NCBI RefSeq assembly: GCF_008710285.1
Contig: NZ_VYQF01000002.1
Span: 558,001-622,000, forward strand
Direction of reading: 5' to 3'
DNA: 64,000 nt
Source of the DNA: Ginsengibacter hankyongi
GTDB taxonomy: Bacteria > Bacteroidota > Bacteroidia > Chitinophagales > Chitinophagaceae
Of the stretch, positions 25,687 through 34,143 are shown piece by piece. The notes beneath the pieces were generated by a model that saw nothing but the letters and a program-made list of their open reading frames with translations, searched no databases and had not been told where the DNA came from. The stretch's first letter is position 1; each line of letters begins with the position of its first letter. The position numbers and the translations under genes were made by a program.

Positions 25687-27015
25687 TTATTGGTATTTCT
25701 CCCTGGTAAACCAAATATCACTCAATGAAAAACCTACGCCAACTCTAAAAGTATTTTCTTTAATTATATTACTGTTGTTGCCACGCTTTCCGTATTCCAG
25801 CGAAAGATTCATAAAGCTATATTGGTGATCATAGAAGCTATGTCTCAACTTAAGAGGGAAAGTACCTCCAAGGCTTATGGTATAAATTGGCATTGAATTA
25901 TCAACATCTATATAATCATTTCCAAAAGAAAAGCCAGCCCTGTATCGTACATTATTAAAATATTTGGAGGAACCAGTTGGCGAAGGAAAATACTGAATTC
26001 CGAACTTGCCAAGCCAACTGTTTTTAACGAAATCTTTTTCTCCAAAAAACCGGTAGGCGTCCCAGTTAGTAGATTCAAAATCTGCTCCTAATAAGACATG
26101 CGGCTTTTCTATTGTGAATCCTGCGCCAATCGTAGAAGGCAAAACCACCTTTCCTTTTTGCCCGGCATTTTCAAAAATGCTGTCAATTTTCACAATTGCT
26201 CCTGATGTGGAGTTATAGGAAAAGGTTTCCCTTAAATCATCTTTGGTGGCATTGTATTGCCGTTTAAGATTTCCATAAGCTCCAAGGCGAATAAATCCTT
26301 CTTTTATTTTTATAGCATATTGCATCCCTGCATCTAGAAAAACACCGCCAAAATGTGTGGTGGTTTGGTAATTAGAGGAATAAAAATAATCGGCCGAATC
26401 ATTAGCAAGTGAAAGCTTAGTATTATAATCTTTGGATCCAAAAAGATAGCCAGAATTAAAACCCACACTAAAATTTTTAATCTTAAGAGCCGTACCAATA
26501 AAAGCTTCGTTTACGCCACCGTTACCTTCATAAATAGTATTGGTAGTATCGTTTGAAATTGATCCGAGATTGCTTACTTTGTAATTGATCCTGCTTATGG
26601 GCTTTAAGCCAAAAGTTAGGCCCCAGCCCGTCTGGTTTTTTATCGCTTTTTTATTCCCGTATAATAATGGAAAGCCAACCTGCAAATAGGAAATTATACC
26701 ATTATTAGACTTAAAGTTTCCTACCGGATTAGTACTATTTATAGTTCGTCCGTCATATTCAATACCTATATCTAATGTGGTTAAAACAAGGTTACCGTAA
26801 GTTGCGGGATTAACTGTATTAATTGTAGCGGGATCTGTAACACCCGCTGAAATTCCCCCCATACTGCGATTGGCGATGTTTCCGGCCGGTAAAATATTAC
26901 CCACGCCATATCTTGAATACGGTGAGTTCTCCTGCGAGAAACAAAACATTGGCAACACGGCAAACAATAAAAAAGTAAGTTTATGTTTTGGTATAATTTG
27001 TTTCACTAATTGCAT
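25687..27015 (-). CDS. Outer membrane beta-barrel protein of unknown function
   Basis: A 442-residue exported protein with a signal peptide ending MFCFSQ. The N-terminal ENSPYSRYGVGNI and SMGGISAGVTDPATINTVNPA stretches resemble FadL/PorV-like barrel proteins of Bacteroidota, and the rest is a series of amphipathic strands ending in an aromatic GVGFSLSDIWFTREKYQ. It overlaps the end of coaX by 35 bases and precedes lptC by 18, a conserved arrangement in this phylum. A role in envelope biogenesis is inferred from this context only. Confidence 0.75.
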   Translation of the reverse strand: MQLVKQIIPKHKLTFLLFAVLPMFCFSQENSPYSRYGVGNILPAGNIANRSMGGISAGVTDPATINTVNPATYGNLVLTTLDIGIEYDGRTINSTNPVGNFKSNNGIISYLQVGFPLLYGNKKAIKNQTGWGLTFGLKPISRINYKVSNLGSISNDTTNTIYEGNGGVNEAFIGTALKIKNFSVGFNSGYLFGSKDYNTKLSLANDSADYFYSSNYQTTTHFGGVFLDAGMQYAIKIKEGFIRLGAYGNLKRQYNATKDDLRETFSYNSTSGAIVKIDSIFENAGQKGKVVLPSTIGAGFTIEKPHVLLGADFESTNWDAYRFFGEKDFVKNSWLGKFGIQYFPSPTGSSKYFNNVRYRAGFSFGNDYIDVDNSMPIYTISLGGTFPLKLRHSFYDHQYSFMNLSLEYGKRGNNSNIIKENTFRVGVGFSLSDIWFTREKYQ

Positions 27016-27715
27016 ACAGTCCTTTAAATATTAAGTCGGGGTCGGCAAATATCTTGTTTTTAATAAGATGGGCAAAATAGAGGGTGTCTCCACCGGTTAA
27101 AAGGACGTTAAAGTTATTGAATTTATCCCTGTATTTATCGATTATTCCATCGATTTCAACTGCGAGGCCCATCAAAATACCGCTTAAAATATTTGTTCGG
27201 GTATCGTAACCAATTAATGGAAAATTCCAATCGGGTTTTATAAGAGGAAGTTTGGCAGTGTAAGAATTTAAAGATTTAAAGCGCATCTCCATGCCCGGAG
27301 AAATACTTCCTCCTATGAAACTATTGTAGTTATTTATGAAATTATAAGTAACGCAGGATCCAAGTCCGATTACAAGATTGTTTTTGCCCGGGTGGAAATA
27401 CACAGCCGCAGCCGCAAGCGCCAGCCTGTCTGCACCGATGGTTTCAGGTTTACCTACAGGCGTTGTAAACGGTAAAATTGATTGTGAACTTAATTTATGA
27501 AATGATGATTTTTCTGCAAGAATTCTCTCCATCTCAATATTATGATCAATAACTGACGAAAGAATTGTTTTTTCAGGAAAATATTTTTTTAATAATTCTT
27601 CAATAGTTGAATTGTTGCTATCAGCCAAAGAAAATACTTCAGCTAGTTGATCATTTTTAAATACACCACATTTAAGGCGTGTATTTCCAAAATCAAAACA
27701 TAAAGTTGTATTCAA
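26981..27715 (-). CDS. coaX: Type III pantothenate kinase
   Basis: CoaX phosphorylates pantothenate, the first step of CoA synthesis. The 244-residue protein has the ASKHA-fold signatures: CFDFGNTRLKCGVF at 5-18, TVGKPETIGADRLALAAAA-type block near 88-106 (GADRLALAA), VIGLGSCVTYNFIN near 118-131 and FIGGSISPGMEMR near 136-148. It is the first gene of a coaX-outer membrane protein-lptC run, starting 71 bases after the Lon-N gene on the same strand. Confidence 0.94.
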   Translation of the reverse strand: MNTTLCFDFGNTRLKCGVFKNDQLAEVFSLADSNNSTIEELLKKYFPEKTILSSVIDHNIEMERILAEKSSFHKLSSQSILPFTTPVGKPETIGADRLALAAAAVYFHPGKNNLVIGLGSCVTYNFINNYNSFIGGSISPGMEMRFKSLNSYTAKLPLIKPDWNFPLIGYDTRTNILSGILMGLAVEIDGIIDKYRDKFNNFNVLLTGGDTLYFAHLIKNKIFADPDLIFKGLYAISETNYTKT

Positions 27716-27786
27716 ATAATTTTTTTTAAGTAACCGAAGTGAATTTATAAAATCGTCTATTCGCGTTTATAATTAGCAAAATAAGT

Positions 27787-28425
27787 TTAAGAAATATTAA
27801 AGCCGCTTATGTTTTTAAAATGGCCATTCAATTTTATTTTTTCTTTCAACAATTCCATTTCAGCAACGACCGGTAATACTTTGGCAAGATGCCGTTTTAA
27901 ATATTCCTGGCGCTGCAATTCATTTGTAAGAGAGAGAAATTCATATTCTTCTTCCAGTGTAAGACCTGCATGATGTGCTACATCATAGCTGCTCAATTGA
28001 TCTTCCTCTTTATGAAAAGGTTTATTTACTTTAAGCAGCTTGTGTAATTCTTTGATAGCTGCAACTACTTTATTCATCAGCAATTTTTTTCCATGATCGG
28101 AGTTTGCGGGATAACTTACAATGGCCCCGCTGTACAATTTATCGGGTACCTCATTAATTATTTCCAAAACCCTGAAAACTTTTTGACCTTTGGTTTTTAT
28201 ATCCATTTCACCGTTATCGTACAATTTTGAAATCTCTACAATATCAACAAGCGTACCCAGTTCATTCACTTTATTATTAATTACAACGGGCATTCCAAAA
28301 GGCTTTTTTTGATCAAAACATTCTTTAATCAGCTGCTTATATTTTGGTTCAAAAATATGTAGGTTTAAATCTTCTCCGGGATACACAACAATAGATAAAG
28401 GAAATATGGGAACGAAATTGGTCAT
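27787..28425 (-). CDS. Lon N-terminal (LON substrate-binding) domain protein
   Basis: A 212-residue protein that consists of a LON/PUA-like domain alone, without AAA or protease parts. It opens with FVPIFPLSIVVYPGEDLNLHIFEPKYKQLI, the hallmark strand-helix of the LON domain. Stand-alone LON proteins are widespread, and their function is unclear; binding of protein substrates is inferred from the Lon family. Its promoter region faces that of the glycosyltransferase gene. Confidence 0.88.
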   Translation of the reverse strand: MTNFVPIFPLSIVVYPGEDLNLHIFEPKYKQLIKECFDQKKPFGMPVVINNKVNELGTLVDIVEISKLYDNGEMDIKTKGQKVFRVLEIINEVPDKLYSGAIVSYPANSDHGKKLLMNKVVAAIKELHKLLKVNKPFHKEEDQLSSYDVAHHAGLTLEEEYEFLSLTNELQRQEYLKRHLAKVLPVVAEMELLKEKIKLNGHFKNISGFNIS

Positions 28426-28446
28426 CTAAATAATTTTTGAGAACTG

Positions 28447-28454
28447 CAAATTTA
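28447..28454 (-). promoter_or_regulatory. Predicted -7 element (TAAATTTG) of the LON-domain gene
   Basis: On the minus strand TAAATTTG matches the Bacteroidota -7 consensus TAnnTTTG. It lies 21 bases before the start codon. A TTT, one base off the -33 consensus TTG, sits 19 bases upstream. Confidence 0.5.
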
Positions 28455-28519
28455 CGAATGCATCAATAAACCGAAAACTAATTATGATTCATAAAAATAT
28501 TCAGGTAATTTTTAATCTT

Positions 28520-28527
28520 TACATTTG
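28520..28527 (+). promoter_or_regulatory. Predicted -7 element (TACATTTG) of the glycosyltransferase gene
   Basis: TACATTTG is an exact TAnnTTTG match 20 bases before the start of the gene at 28548. The -33 position is a poor match (TTC at about 18 bases). Together with the opposing element at 28447 it forms a compact divergent promoter region. Confidence 0.5.
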
Positions 28528-28547
28528 AAACAACCAAACGTTACAAT

Positions 28548-29504
28548 ATGTTTATTAGTGGATTTAGCATGGTAAGAAATGCCACTAAATTATATTATCC
28601 TGTAAGAGCTTCTATCGAATCTATCTTGCCAATTGTTGATGAATTTGTAATTGCATTAGGTAGTGGTGATGCAGATGATCACACTTTGGAAGAGATACAA
28701 AATATTCAATCAGGTAAAATTAAAATTATACATACGGAATGGGATCTCAAAAAATATCCCGGCGGCGGTGAATATGCCCATCAAACAGATATTGCTAAAG
28801 AACATTGTAAAGGAGATTGGTTATTTTATTTGCAAAGTGACGAAGTGATACACGAAAAATATTTGCCTGCAATTAAAAAGAGATGCGATGAACTCTTAAC
28901 TAATAGAGAAGTGGAGGGATTATTATTTAACTATAAACATTTCTGGGGCGATTATTCTCATTACATCGTTTCTCATGCATGGTATCCGAAAGAAATAAGA
29001 ATTATTCGTAACAACCCGGAAATACATTCGTGGCGGGATGCACAGTCGTTTCGTCGTATTCCTGCTTTTAATGGAGTTAATTATTTTCAGAAAGACAATA
29101 CCTATAAACTTAAAGTGGCAGAGGTAGATGCCTGCGTGTATCATTACGGATGGGTGAGGCCGCCGGAAATGATGCAGAAGAAAAGAGTTTCTTTTGAAAC
29201 ACATATGCAGGGAAACGAAAAAGCTGTTTCAATTTTTAAAGAGGAGCCTGATGTCTTTGATTATGGAGATATAAGTAAGCTTTGTATTTTTAACGAAACG
29301 CACCCGGAAGTGATGAGAGATTTTATAAAAAAATTTAACTGGCAAAACCAGTTATATCCTCACAACAGCCAATTAAAAAAACATAAGCACGATAAATTTA
29401 AGTATCGATTGTTAAGTTTTATTGAACAAAAATTTTTAAAGGGAAATCAAATCGCAGGATTTAAAAATTATGAATTGATTCATCCAAAACCAGCTAACCA
29501 ATAA
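28548..29504 (+). CDS. Glycosyltransferase, GT2-like
   Basis: A 318-residue cytoplasmic protein of the GT-A fold. The nucleotide-binding start is FSMVRNATKLYYPVRASIES, followed by DEFVIALGSGDADDHT and the metal-binding region GDWLFYLQSDEVIHEKY (QSDE in place of DxD). Long C-terminal helices are rich in basic residues. The acceptor sugar is unknown. Its last 11 bases overlap the end of the oppositely oriented GT2 gene. Two glycosyltransferases convergent at the same point suggest surface polysaccharide or lipooligosaccharide work, but no other sugar genes are near. Confidence 0.85.
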   Translation: MFISGFSMVRNATKLYYPVRASIESILPIVDEFVIALGSGDADDHTLEEIQNIQSGKIKIIHTEWDLKKYPGGGEYAHQTDIAKEHCKGDWLFYLQSDEVIHEKYLPAIKKRCDELLTNREVEGLLFNYKHFWGDYSHYIVSHAWYPKEIRIIRNNPEIHSWRDAQSFRRIPAFNGVNYFQKDNTYKLKVAEVDACVYHYGWVRPPEMMQKKRVSFETHMQGNEKAVSIFKEEPDVFDYGDISKLCIFNETHPEVMRDFIKKFNWQNQLYPHNSQLKKHKHDKFKYRLLSFIEQKFLKGNQIAGFKNYELIHPKPANQ

Positions 29505-30315
29505 CGTCTTTATACAACGCTTCCGTTTTATCACCCCATTTTTCTTTTATTGAAATAATATTTTTTTGATCTGCAAATGGGATAACATTTTTTGAACGAA
29601 GTGTTAAACGCTGGAAGTGATGAATGTAAACTCCCAATGCTAATTGCAAAGGCTTTATATCATGATATTGGACAGCCCTTTCTTTTGTTCGAAAAAAAAG
29701 ATCAAAGTCTGCAACCTGCAAACGTTCATCCCATATTCCTATTTTTTCAAAAGCCGATTTTTTAATTAGAATACATGAGCCGCTAAATCCTTCAACTACG
29801 GCATCTTTAAAGGTTTCATATCGTGCATTACAAAATTTATCGAAGTCGCCATACATCCATTTTACCATCCGTTTAAGGCTTCTCACATTGATGCCTGAAA
29901 GTGCTCGTATAAAGTATTTAATCCGCTTCCATTTTTTATGCATCTTCTTTTGCACTATCTTATTTTCAAGGTGATCATTGGTTGCAAAAGAGATTACTTC
30001 AATTGCCTTATCATTCATTATTTGCAAAATTTTTTTATCCCATTCTTTTGAGACAAGAATATCATTATTAAAAAAAGCGAGGTAGTGATATTTGGCAACT
30101 GCAATTCCCTGGTTCTGGCAATGTGGGTAAGAATAATTTTCCTCATTAGGTATAAACACATCTGCTTTATCTTTAAAAAATTCTTTGCTTCCATCAGTGG
30201 AATTATTATCAATAACAATCAATTCAAAAGGCAATGAGGAATTCTTTTGTAAAGTTTCATAAAACAATTTATTCATGTTGAGTTGGTTATGAACAGATGT
30301 TATAATACTTATCAT
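29494..30315 (-). CDS. Glycosyltransferase family 2 protein
   Basis: A 273-residue GT2 enzyme. The first 110 residues carry SIITSVHNQLNMNKLF, FELIVIDNNSTDGSKEF and the DxD-like YLAFFNNDILVSKEW near 85-98. The C-terminal part has the acceptor-side GFSGSCILIKKSAFEKIG and WDERLQVADFDLFFRTKE. It is cytoplasmic or peripheral to the membrane. Gene order with the convergent glycosyltransferase is described there. Donor and acceptor are unknown. Confidence 0.9.
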   Translation of the reverse strand: MISIITSVHNQLNMNKLFYETLQKNSSLPFELIVIDNNSTDGSKEFFKDKADVFIPNEENYSYPHCQNQGIAVAKYHYLAFFNNDILVSKEWDKKILQIMNDKAIEVISFATNDHLENKIVQKKMHKKWKRIKYFIRALSGINVRSLKRMVKWMYGDFDKFCNARYETFKDAVVEGFSGSCILIKKSAFEKIGIWDERLQVADFDLFFRTKERAVQYHDIKPLQLALGVYIHHFQRLTLRSKNVIPFADQKNIISIKEKWGDKTEALYKDVIG

Positions 30316-30445
30316 AATTGAATAAATTGATATGCAGCAAAAATAAAGTAGTTTAGTTTTTTTAAATTGGTTGGTTATATATTAACTGTTTTTCTTTTGC
30401 ATAAATTATAATCTTGTACTTATAAAATAAAATATAATAGATAGA

Positions 30446-30507
30446 GTTACGCTCATTCGATTGTTAGTAGAACAATGCCAGTAATCGAAACTGTGGTGCA
30501 GCGTTAT
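30446..30507 (+). other. Possible structured 5' leader of meaB
   Basis: TTCGATT (30456-30462) and AATCGAA (30483-30489) form a perfect seven-base stem. Shorter pairings lie inside it (GTT/AAC) and outside it (ACGC 30449-30452 with GCGT 30501-30504). The element lies 16-77 bases before meaB. It does not look like a known riboswitch, and function is unproven. Confidence 0.3.
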
Positions 30508-30522
30508 TTAATCTTTTAGCAT

Positions 30523-31422
30523 ATGAATTCAATTACCAATATTGAAGATCTAAAACAGGGCGATTTTAAAACCATTTCCCGCACTATTTCTTTAGTTGAA
30601 AATGAAGTGCCCGGCTATGAAGATATTCTTAAACAACTGCAATCAACTCCAACAAAAATTATTGGTATTACAGGAGCGCCTGGTGCCGGTAAAAGTTCTT
30701 TGGTTGATGCATTAATTGCCCAAATAATTAAAGATCAAAAAAAAGTAGCCGTACTTTGTGTAGATCCATCTTCACCCTTTAATAAAGGTGCATTGCTTGG
30801 CGATAGAATCAGGATGAGTGAATGGTACAATCATCCAAATGTATTTATCCGTTCATTGGCGAGTAAAGGATCACTGGGCGGCTTGCACCCAAAAATTATA
30901 GAGATTACTGATGTATTGAAAGGAGCAGATTTTGATTATATCATTATAGAAACTGTTGGCGTTGGCCAGAGCGAAGTAGATATTGCCGCACTCGCAGATA
31001 TTACAATTGTTGTGTTGGTCCCTGAAGGAGGAGATGTAATTCAAACCATGAAAGCAGGGTTAATGGAAGTCGCAGATGTTTTTGTAGTTAATAAATACGA
31101 TAGGCCGGATGCGGCTATATTTTATAATAATTTAAAGCAAATGCTGGCACCGGCATTTCATCATTCAGCGAAAGAAATTCCCGTTTTAAAAACAATTGCC
31201 TCTCAAAAAGAAGGCGTGAAAGAATTGTATACCATAATTTCCGGATGGGAATATGATAAAGATAAAAAGCAACAGCTTGAATTAATAACTGAAAAAGTAT
31301 GGTCAATAATTCAGAATAAAAAAATGAAAGAAATTAATAAAGATGAACTAAAAAAAGAATTATCAGCGGTTGCTTCAATGCCGGAATTCAACATGTATCA
31401 ATTTGCGGCAAAATATTATTGA
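30523..31422 (+). CDS. meaB: MeaB, methylmalonyl-CoA mutase-associated GTPase
   Basis: A 299-residue G3E-family GTPase that protects and reloads the B12-dependent methylmalonyl-CoA mutase. The Walker A motif GAPGAGKS is at 51-58, followed by VLCVDPSSPFNKGALLGDRIRM, FIRSLASKGSLGG, IIETVGVGQSEVD and the base-specificity motif VNKYD. The mutase genes are not in the window. The gene is monocistronic with a long, possibly structured leader. Confidence 0.95.
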   Translation: MNSITNIEDLKQGDFKTISRTISLVENEVPGYEDILKQLQSTPTKIIGITGAPGAGKSSLVDALIAQIIKDQKKVAVLCVDPSSPFNKGALLGDRIRMSEWYNHPNVFIRSLASKGSLGGLHPKIIEITDVLKGADFDYIIIETVGVGQSEVDIAALADITIVVLVPEGGDVIQTMKAGLMEVADVFVVNKYDRPDAAIFYNNLKQMLAPAFHHSAKEIPVLKTIASQKEGVKELYTIISGWEYDKDKKQQLELITEKVWSIIQNKKMKEINKDELKKELSAVASMPEFNMYQFAAKYY

Positions 31423-31433
31423 ACCCGCAAAGA

Positions 31434-31649
31434 TTAACGGTTACCCTTCCACCACCTATAACCAATAATACCAATAGCTGCATAGGGGATCATCATTAAA
31501 TAAATAATTCCTGAATTAAAACCTTCCGCAGGTTTGGTACCCATTTGCTGAACAGACTTAGCGCAGATGGAACACTGCGCCATCAAATGGTTACTCACGA
31601 GGAATGAAAGAAAGATTGTGGCGAAAAATATAATAAAAAATTTCTTCAT
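31434..31649 (-). CDS. Small membrane protein with CSICA motif
   Basis: About 71 residues: a signal peptide or first helix (MKKFFIIFFATIFLSFLVS), a short exported part with two cysteines (AQCSICAKSVQQMGTKPAEG) and a second helix (IIYLMMIPYAAIGIIGYRWW). Two in-frame ATGs six bases apart are possible, and the second (31649) is preferred because the predicted transcription start is near 31655. Proteins of this shape are conserved in Bacteroidota, with function unknown. The C-x2-C pair could bind metal or form a disulphide. Confidence 0.65.
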   Translation of the reverse strand: MKKFFIIFFATIFLSFLVSNHLMAQCSICAKSVQQMGTKPAEGFNSGIIYLMMIPYAAIGIIGYRWWKGNR

Positions 31650-31658
31650 AAACATTTA

Positions 31659-31666
31659 CAAAGTTA
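31659..31666 (-). promoter_or_regulatory. Predicted -7 element (TAACTTTG) of the small membrane protein
   Basis: TAACTTTG on the minus strand fits TAnnTTTG exactly. A TTG lies 17 bases upstream, inside the last codons of typA. The element is 9 bases from the preferred start codon, so the leader would be very short. Confidence 0.45.
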
Positions 31667-31682
31667 CTTTGAATTTTTAACA

Positions 31683-33494
31683 TCAACTCACCTGTTCCAC
31701 CTGAGCCTTTTGTACTTTTTTCCTGTCGTCTTCATTCAAAATCACTTTCCGCATACGAATAACTTTTGGAGTTACTTCAATACATTCATCATGTTGAATA
31801 TATTCCATACATTCTTCAAGGCTCATCTGGGTTTTAGGAGCAATACGTGAGGCATCATCACTGCCGCTGGCACGGTGGTTGGTTAATTTTTTAGGTTCTG
31901 TCGCATTTACGACAAGATCTCCTGGCTTAATATGTTCTGCTATTATTTGACCGGTGTAAACTTCTTCTCCCGGATCAACAAAGAATCTTCCGCGATCCTG
32001 CAATTTATCAATAGAATACCCGGTGGTTTTTTCCTGGTTCTTTGAAATTAATACGCCGTTATTTCTTCCGGGAATATACCCTTTCCATGGTTTGTATTCA
32101 AGAAATCTGTGTGCCATCACCGCTTCGCCTGCAGTATTGGTAAGCATATTGGAACGCAGGCCAATTAAGCCTCTCGAAGGAATCTCAAATTCAAGATGCT
32201 GCATTTCACCTTTGCTTTCCATAATGAGCATTTCACCTTTACGTTGTGTAACAAGGTCTATTACACGACCACTATATTCACCAGGCACATCTACTACAAG
32301 ATTTTCGTAAGGCTCACATTTTTTACCATCAATTATTTTTGTAATTACCTGTGGTTGCCCTACAGTTATTTCATAACCTTCACGGCGCATGGTTTCTACG
32401 AGGATACTTAAATGCAATATTCCGCGTCCGTATACCATAAAACTTTCAGCACTATCGGTGGGGCTTACACGAAGAGCAAGATTTTTTTCCAGTTCTTTTT
32501 CAAGCCTGTCTTTCAAATGGCGGGAGGTTACAAATTTGCCGTCTCTGCCATAAAAGGGCGAATTATTAATGCTGAACTGCATGTTCATCGTAGGCTCATC
32601 AACACTTATTACCGGCAAGGCTTCGGGATTTTCAAAATCGGCAAGTGTTTCACCGATATTAAACCCTTCAATTCCTACCACTGCACAGATATCACCCGCG
32701 CTCACTTCACTTACTTTCTTTTTACCCAGTCCTTCAAAAACATACAATTCCTTTACCCTGCTTTTTTGAACGCTTCCATCGAGCTTCATTAATGAAAGTG
32801 GCTGGTTATCTTTTATAACTCCTCTCGCAACTTTACCTACTGCAATTCTTCCCAAAAAAGAAGAATAATCCAATGAAGTGATTTGCATTTGGAGATTTCC
32901 CTCCGGCGTTAATGGAGCCGGAACTTTTTCGAGTATAATATCTAATAAAGGAAAAATATTGTCCGTTGGTTCGAGCGTTGTATTCATCCAGCCTTGCTTG
33001 CTGGAACCATAGATTGTTGGAAAATCGAGTTGTTCTTCTGTTGCATCCAGGTTAAAAAATAATTCAAACACCGCATCATGAACTTCGTCCGGACGGCAAT
33101 TGGGTTTATCTACTTTATTAATTACCACAATCGGATGCAATCCCAATTGCAAAGCCTTTTGTAAAACAAAACGGGTTTGAGGCATTGGCCCTTCAAAAGC
33201 ATCAACTAACAAAAGAACACCATCGGCCATCTTTAAAACACGCTCCACTTCACCGCCAAAATCACTGTGACCAGGAGTATCAATAACATTTATTTTAACA
33301 CCTTTATAAGTAACTGAAACATTTTTACTGAAGATGGTAATGCCACGTTCTCTCTCAAGATCGTTGCTATCCATAATTAATTCGCCGGTTTCCTGGTTAT
33401 CGCGAAAAATATTTGTTGTGTGCAAAATCTTATCAACTAATGTGGTTTTTCCGTGATCAACGTGCGCTATTATCGCTATATTCCTTATTTCCAT
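31683..33494 (-). CDS. typA: Ribosome-associated GTPase TypA/BipA
   Basis: A 603-residue translational GTPase that helps large-subunit assembly and stress adaptation. G1 is AHVDHGKTTL at 10-19, G3 is DTPGHSDFGGEVERVLKMAD and G4 is VINKVDKPNCRP. EF-G-like domains III and V (GYEITVGQPQVITKI; EIPSRGLIGLRSNMLTNT) and the TypA-specific C-terminal domain are complete. A strong Bacteroidota promoter lies 57 bases upstream. Monocistronic or read with the small membrane gene. Confidence 0.97.
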   Translation of the reverse strand: MEIRNIAIIAHVDHGKTTLVDKILHTTNIFRDNQETGELIMDSNDLERERGITIFSKNVSVTYKGVKINVIDTPGHSDFGGEVERVLKMADGVLLLVDAFEGPMPQTRFVLQKALQLGLHPIVVINKVDKPNCRPDEVHDAVFELFFNLDATEEQLDFPTIYGSSKQGWMNTTLEPTDNIFPLLDIILEKVPAPLTPEGNLQMQITSLDYSSFLGRIAVGKVARGVIKDNQPLSLMKLDGSVQKSRVKELYVFEGLGKKKVSEVSAGDICAVVGIEGFNIGETLADFENPEALPVISVDEPTMNMQFSINNSPFYGRDGKFVTSRHLKDRLEKELEKNLALRVSPTDSAESFMVYGRGILHLSILVETMRREGYEITVGQPQVITKIIDGKKCEPYENLVVDVPGEYSGRVIDLVTQRKGEMLIMESKGEMQHLEFEIPSRGLIGLRSNMLTNTAGEAVMAHRFLEYKPWKGYIPGRNNGVLISKNQEKTTGYSIDKLQDRGRFFVDPGEEVYTGQIIAEHIKPGDLVVNATEPKKLTNHRASGSDDASRIAPKTQMSLEECMEYIQHDECIEVTPKVIRMRKVILNEDDRKKVQKAQVEQVS

Positions 33495-33550
33495 AATTAA
33501 ATTTTATCCTAAAAATTCAAAATGACAATATTCTGAATTTTTTAAGTGTG

Positions 33551-33580
33551 CGAAGGTACGCTAATTCAGTTTCATGGCAA
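33551..33580 (-). promoter_or_regulatory. Promoter of typA (TTG, 19 bases, TACCTTCG)
   Basis: On the minus strand TTG (33578-33580) is followed after exactly 19 bases by TACCTTCG (33551-33558), one mismatch from TAnnTTTG. Spacing and position (57 bases before the start codon) fit the Bacteroidota primary sigma factor. Downstream lies a leader of about 50 bases. Confidence 0.65.
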
Positions 33581-33688
33581 GCATAAAAGCGGAGTTAACG
33601 CAAAATTTAACCGCTCCTTAAGTAGCGAAAACTGTCAAAAATTTTTTTGGAGTTTAATTTGATAATAGTTACAGTACAAATTTTAGGA

Positions 33689-33961
33689 ATGAAAAGAAAA
33701 CTTCCCTCACTTAAAGTATGTGTTCTTTTGGACATTATTGGGTGTTTAAGTTATGTTATGCTTCCTTTTGGCCCAATTTGGGCTGTTCTTTCGGGCATTA
33801 TATTTTATGTTCTTTTTGGAAGAAAATTTGGAATGCTTGGCGGTATTTTTTCGTCCCTCGAAGAGTTATTCCCCGGAATAGATTTAATACCAACATTCAC
33901 TCTTGCATGGCTTATAAGAAAATATGAGATTGAACAATTGCGTTTGAAACAATATCCATAG
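33689..33961 (+). CDS. Small membrane protein of unknown function
   Basis: A 90-residue protein from ATG 33689 (MKRKLPSLKVCVLLDIIG); a longer frame from 33647 is possible but adds an atypical stretch. Two hydrophobic segments (about 9-25 and 28-45) are separated by a Pro-Phe-Gly turn, and a third shorter one ends TFTLAWLIRKYE. The sequence is similar in style to conserved Bacteroidota proteins of unknown function. It stands alone between typA and the amidase gene. Confidence 0.6.
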   Translation: MKRKLPSLKVCVLLDIIGCLSYVMLPFGPIWAVLSGIIFYVLFGRKFGMLGGIFSSLEELFPGIDLIPTFTLAWLIRKYEIEQLRLKQYP

Positions 33962-34143
33962 CCAATCTCATTGCGCTTTTGTGGAAACCATTTATATAAA
34001 CAGGGTTGCAGTTTAATACAACAATTAGTGAATTCATTTCTTATTGGATGCCTATTGCATTTATAATCCCCGTTTACTGCTCAACTAATTAAGTGGAATT
34101 ATGTTTCGATAAAATCATTAGTTTTAAACCTAAACAGACTTCA

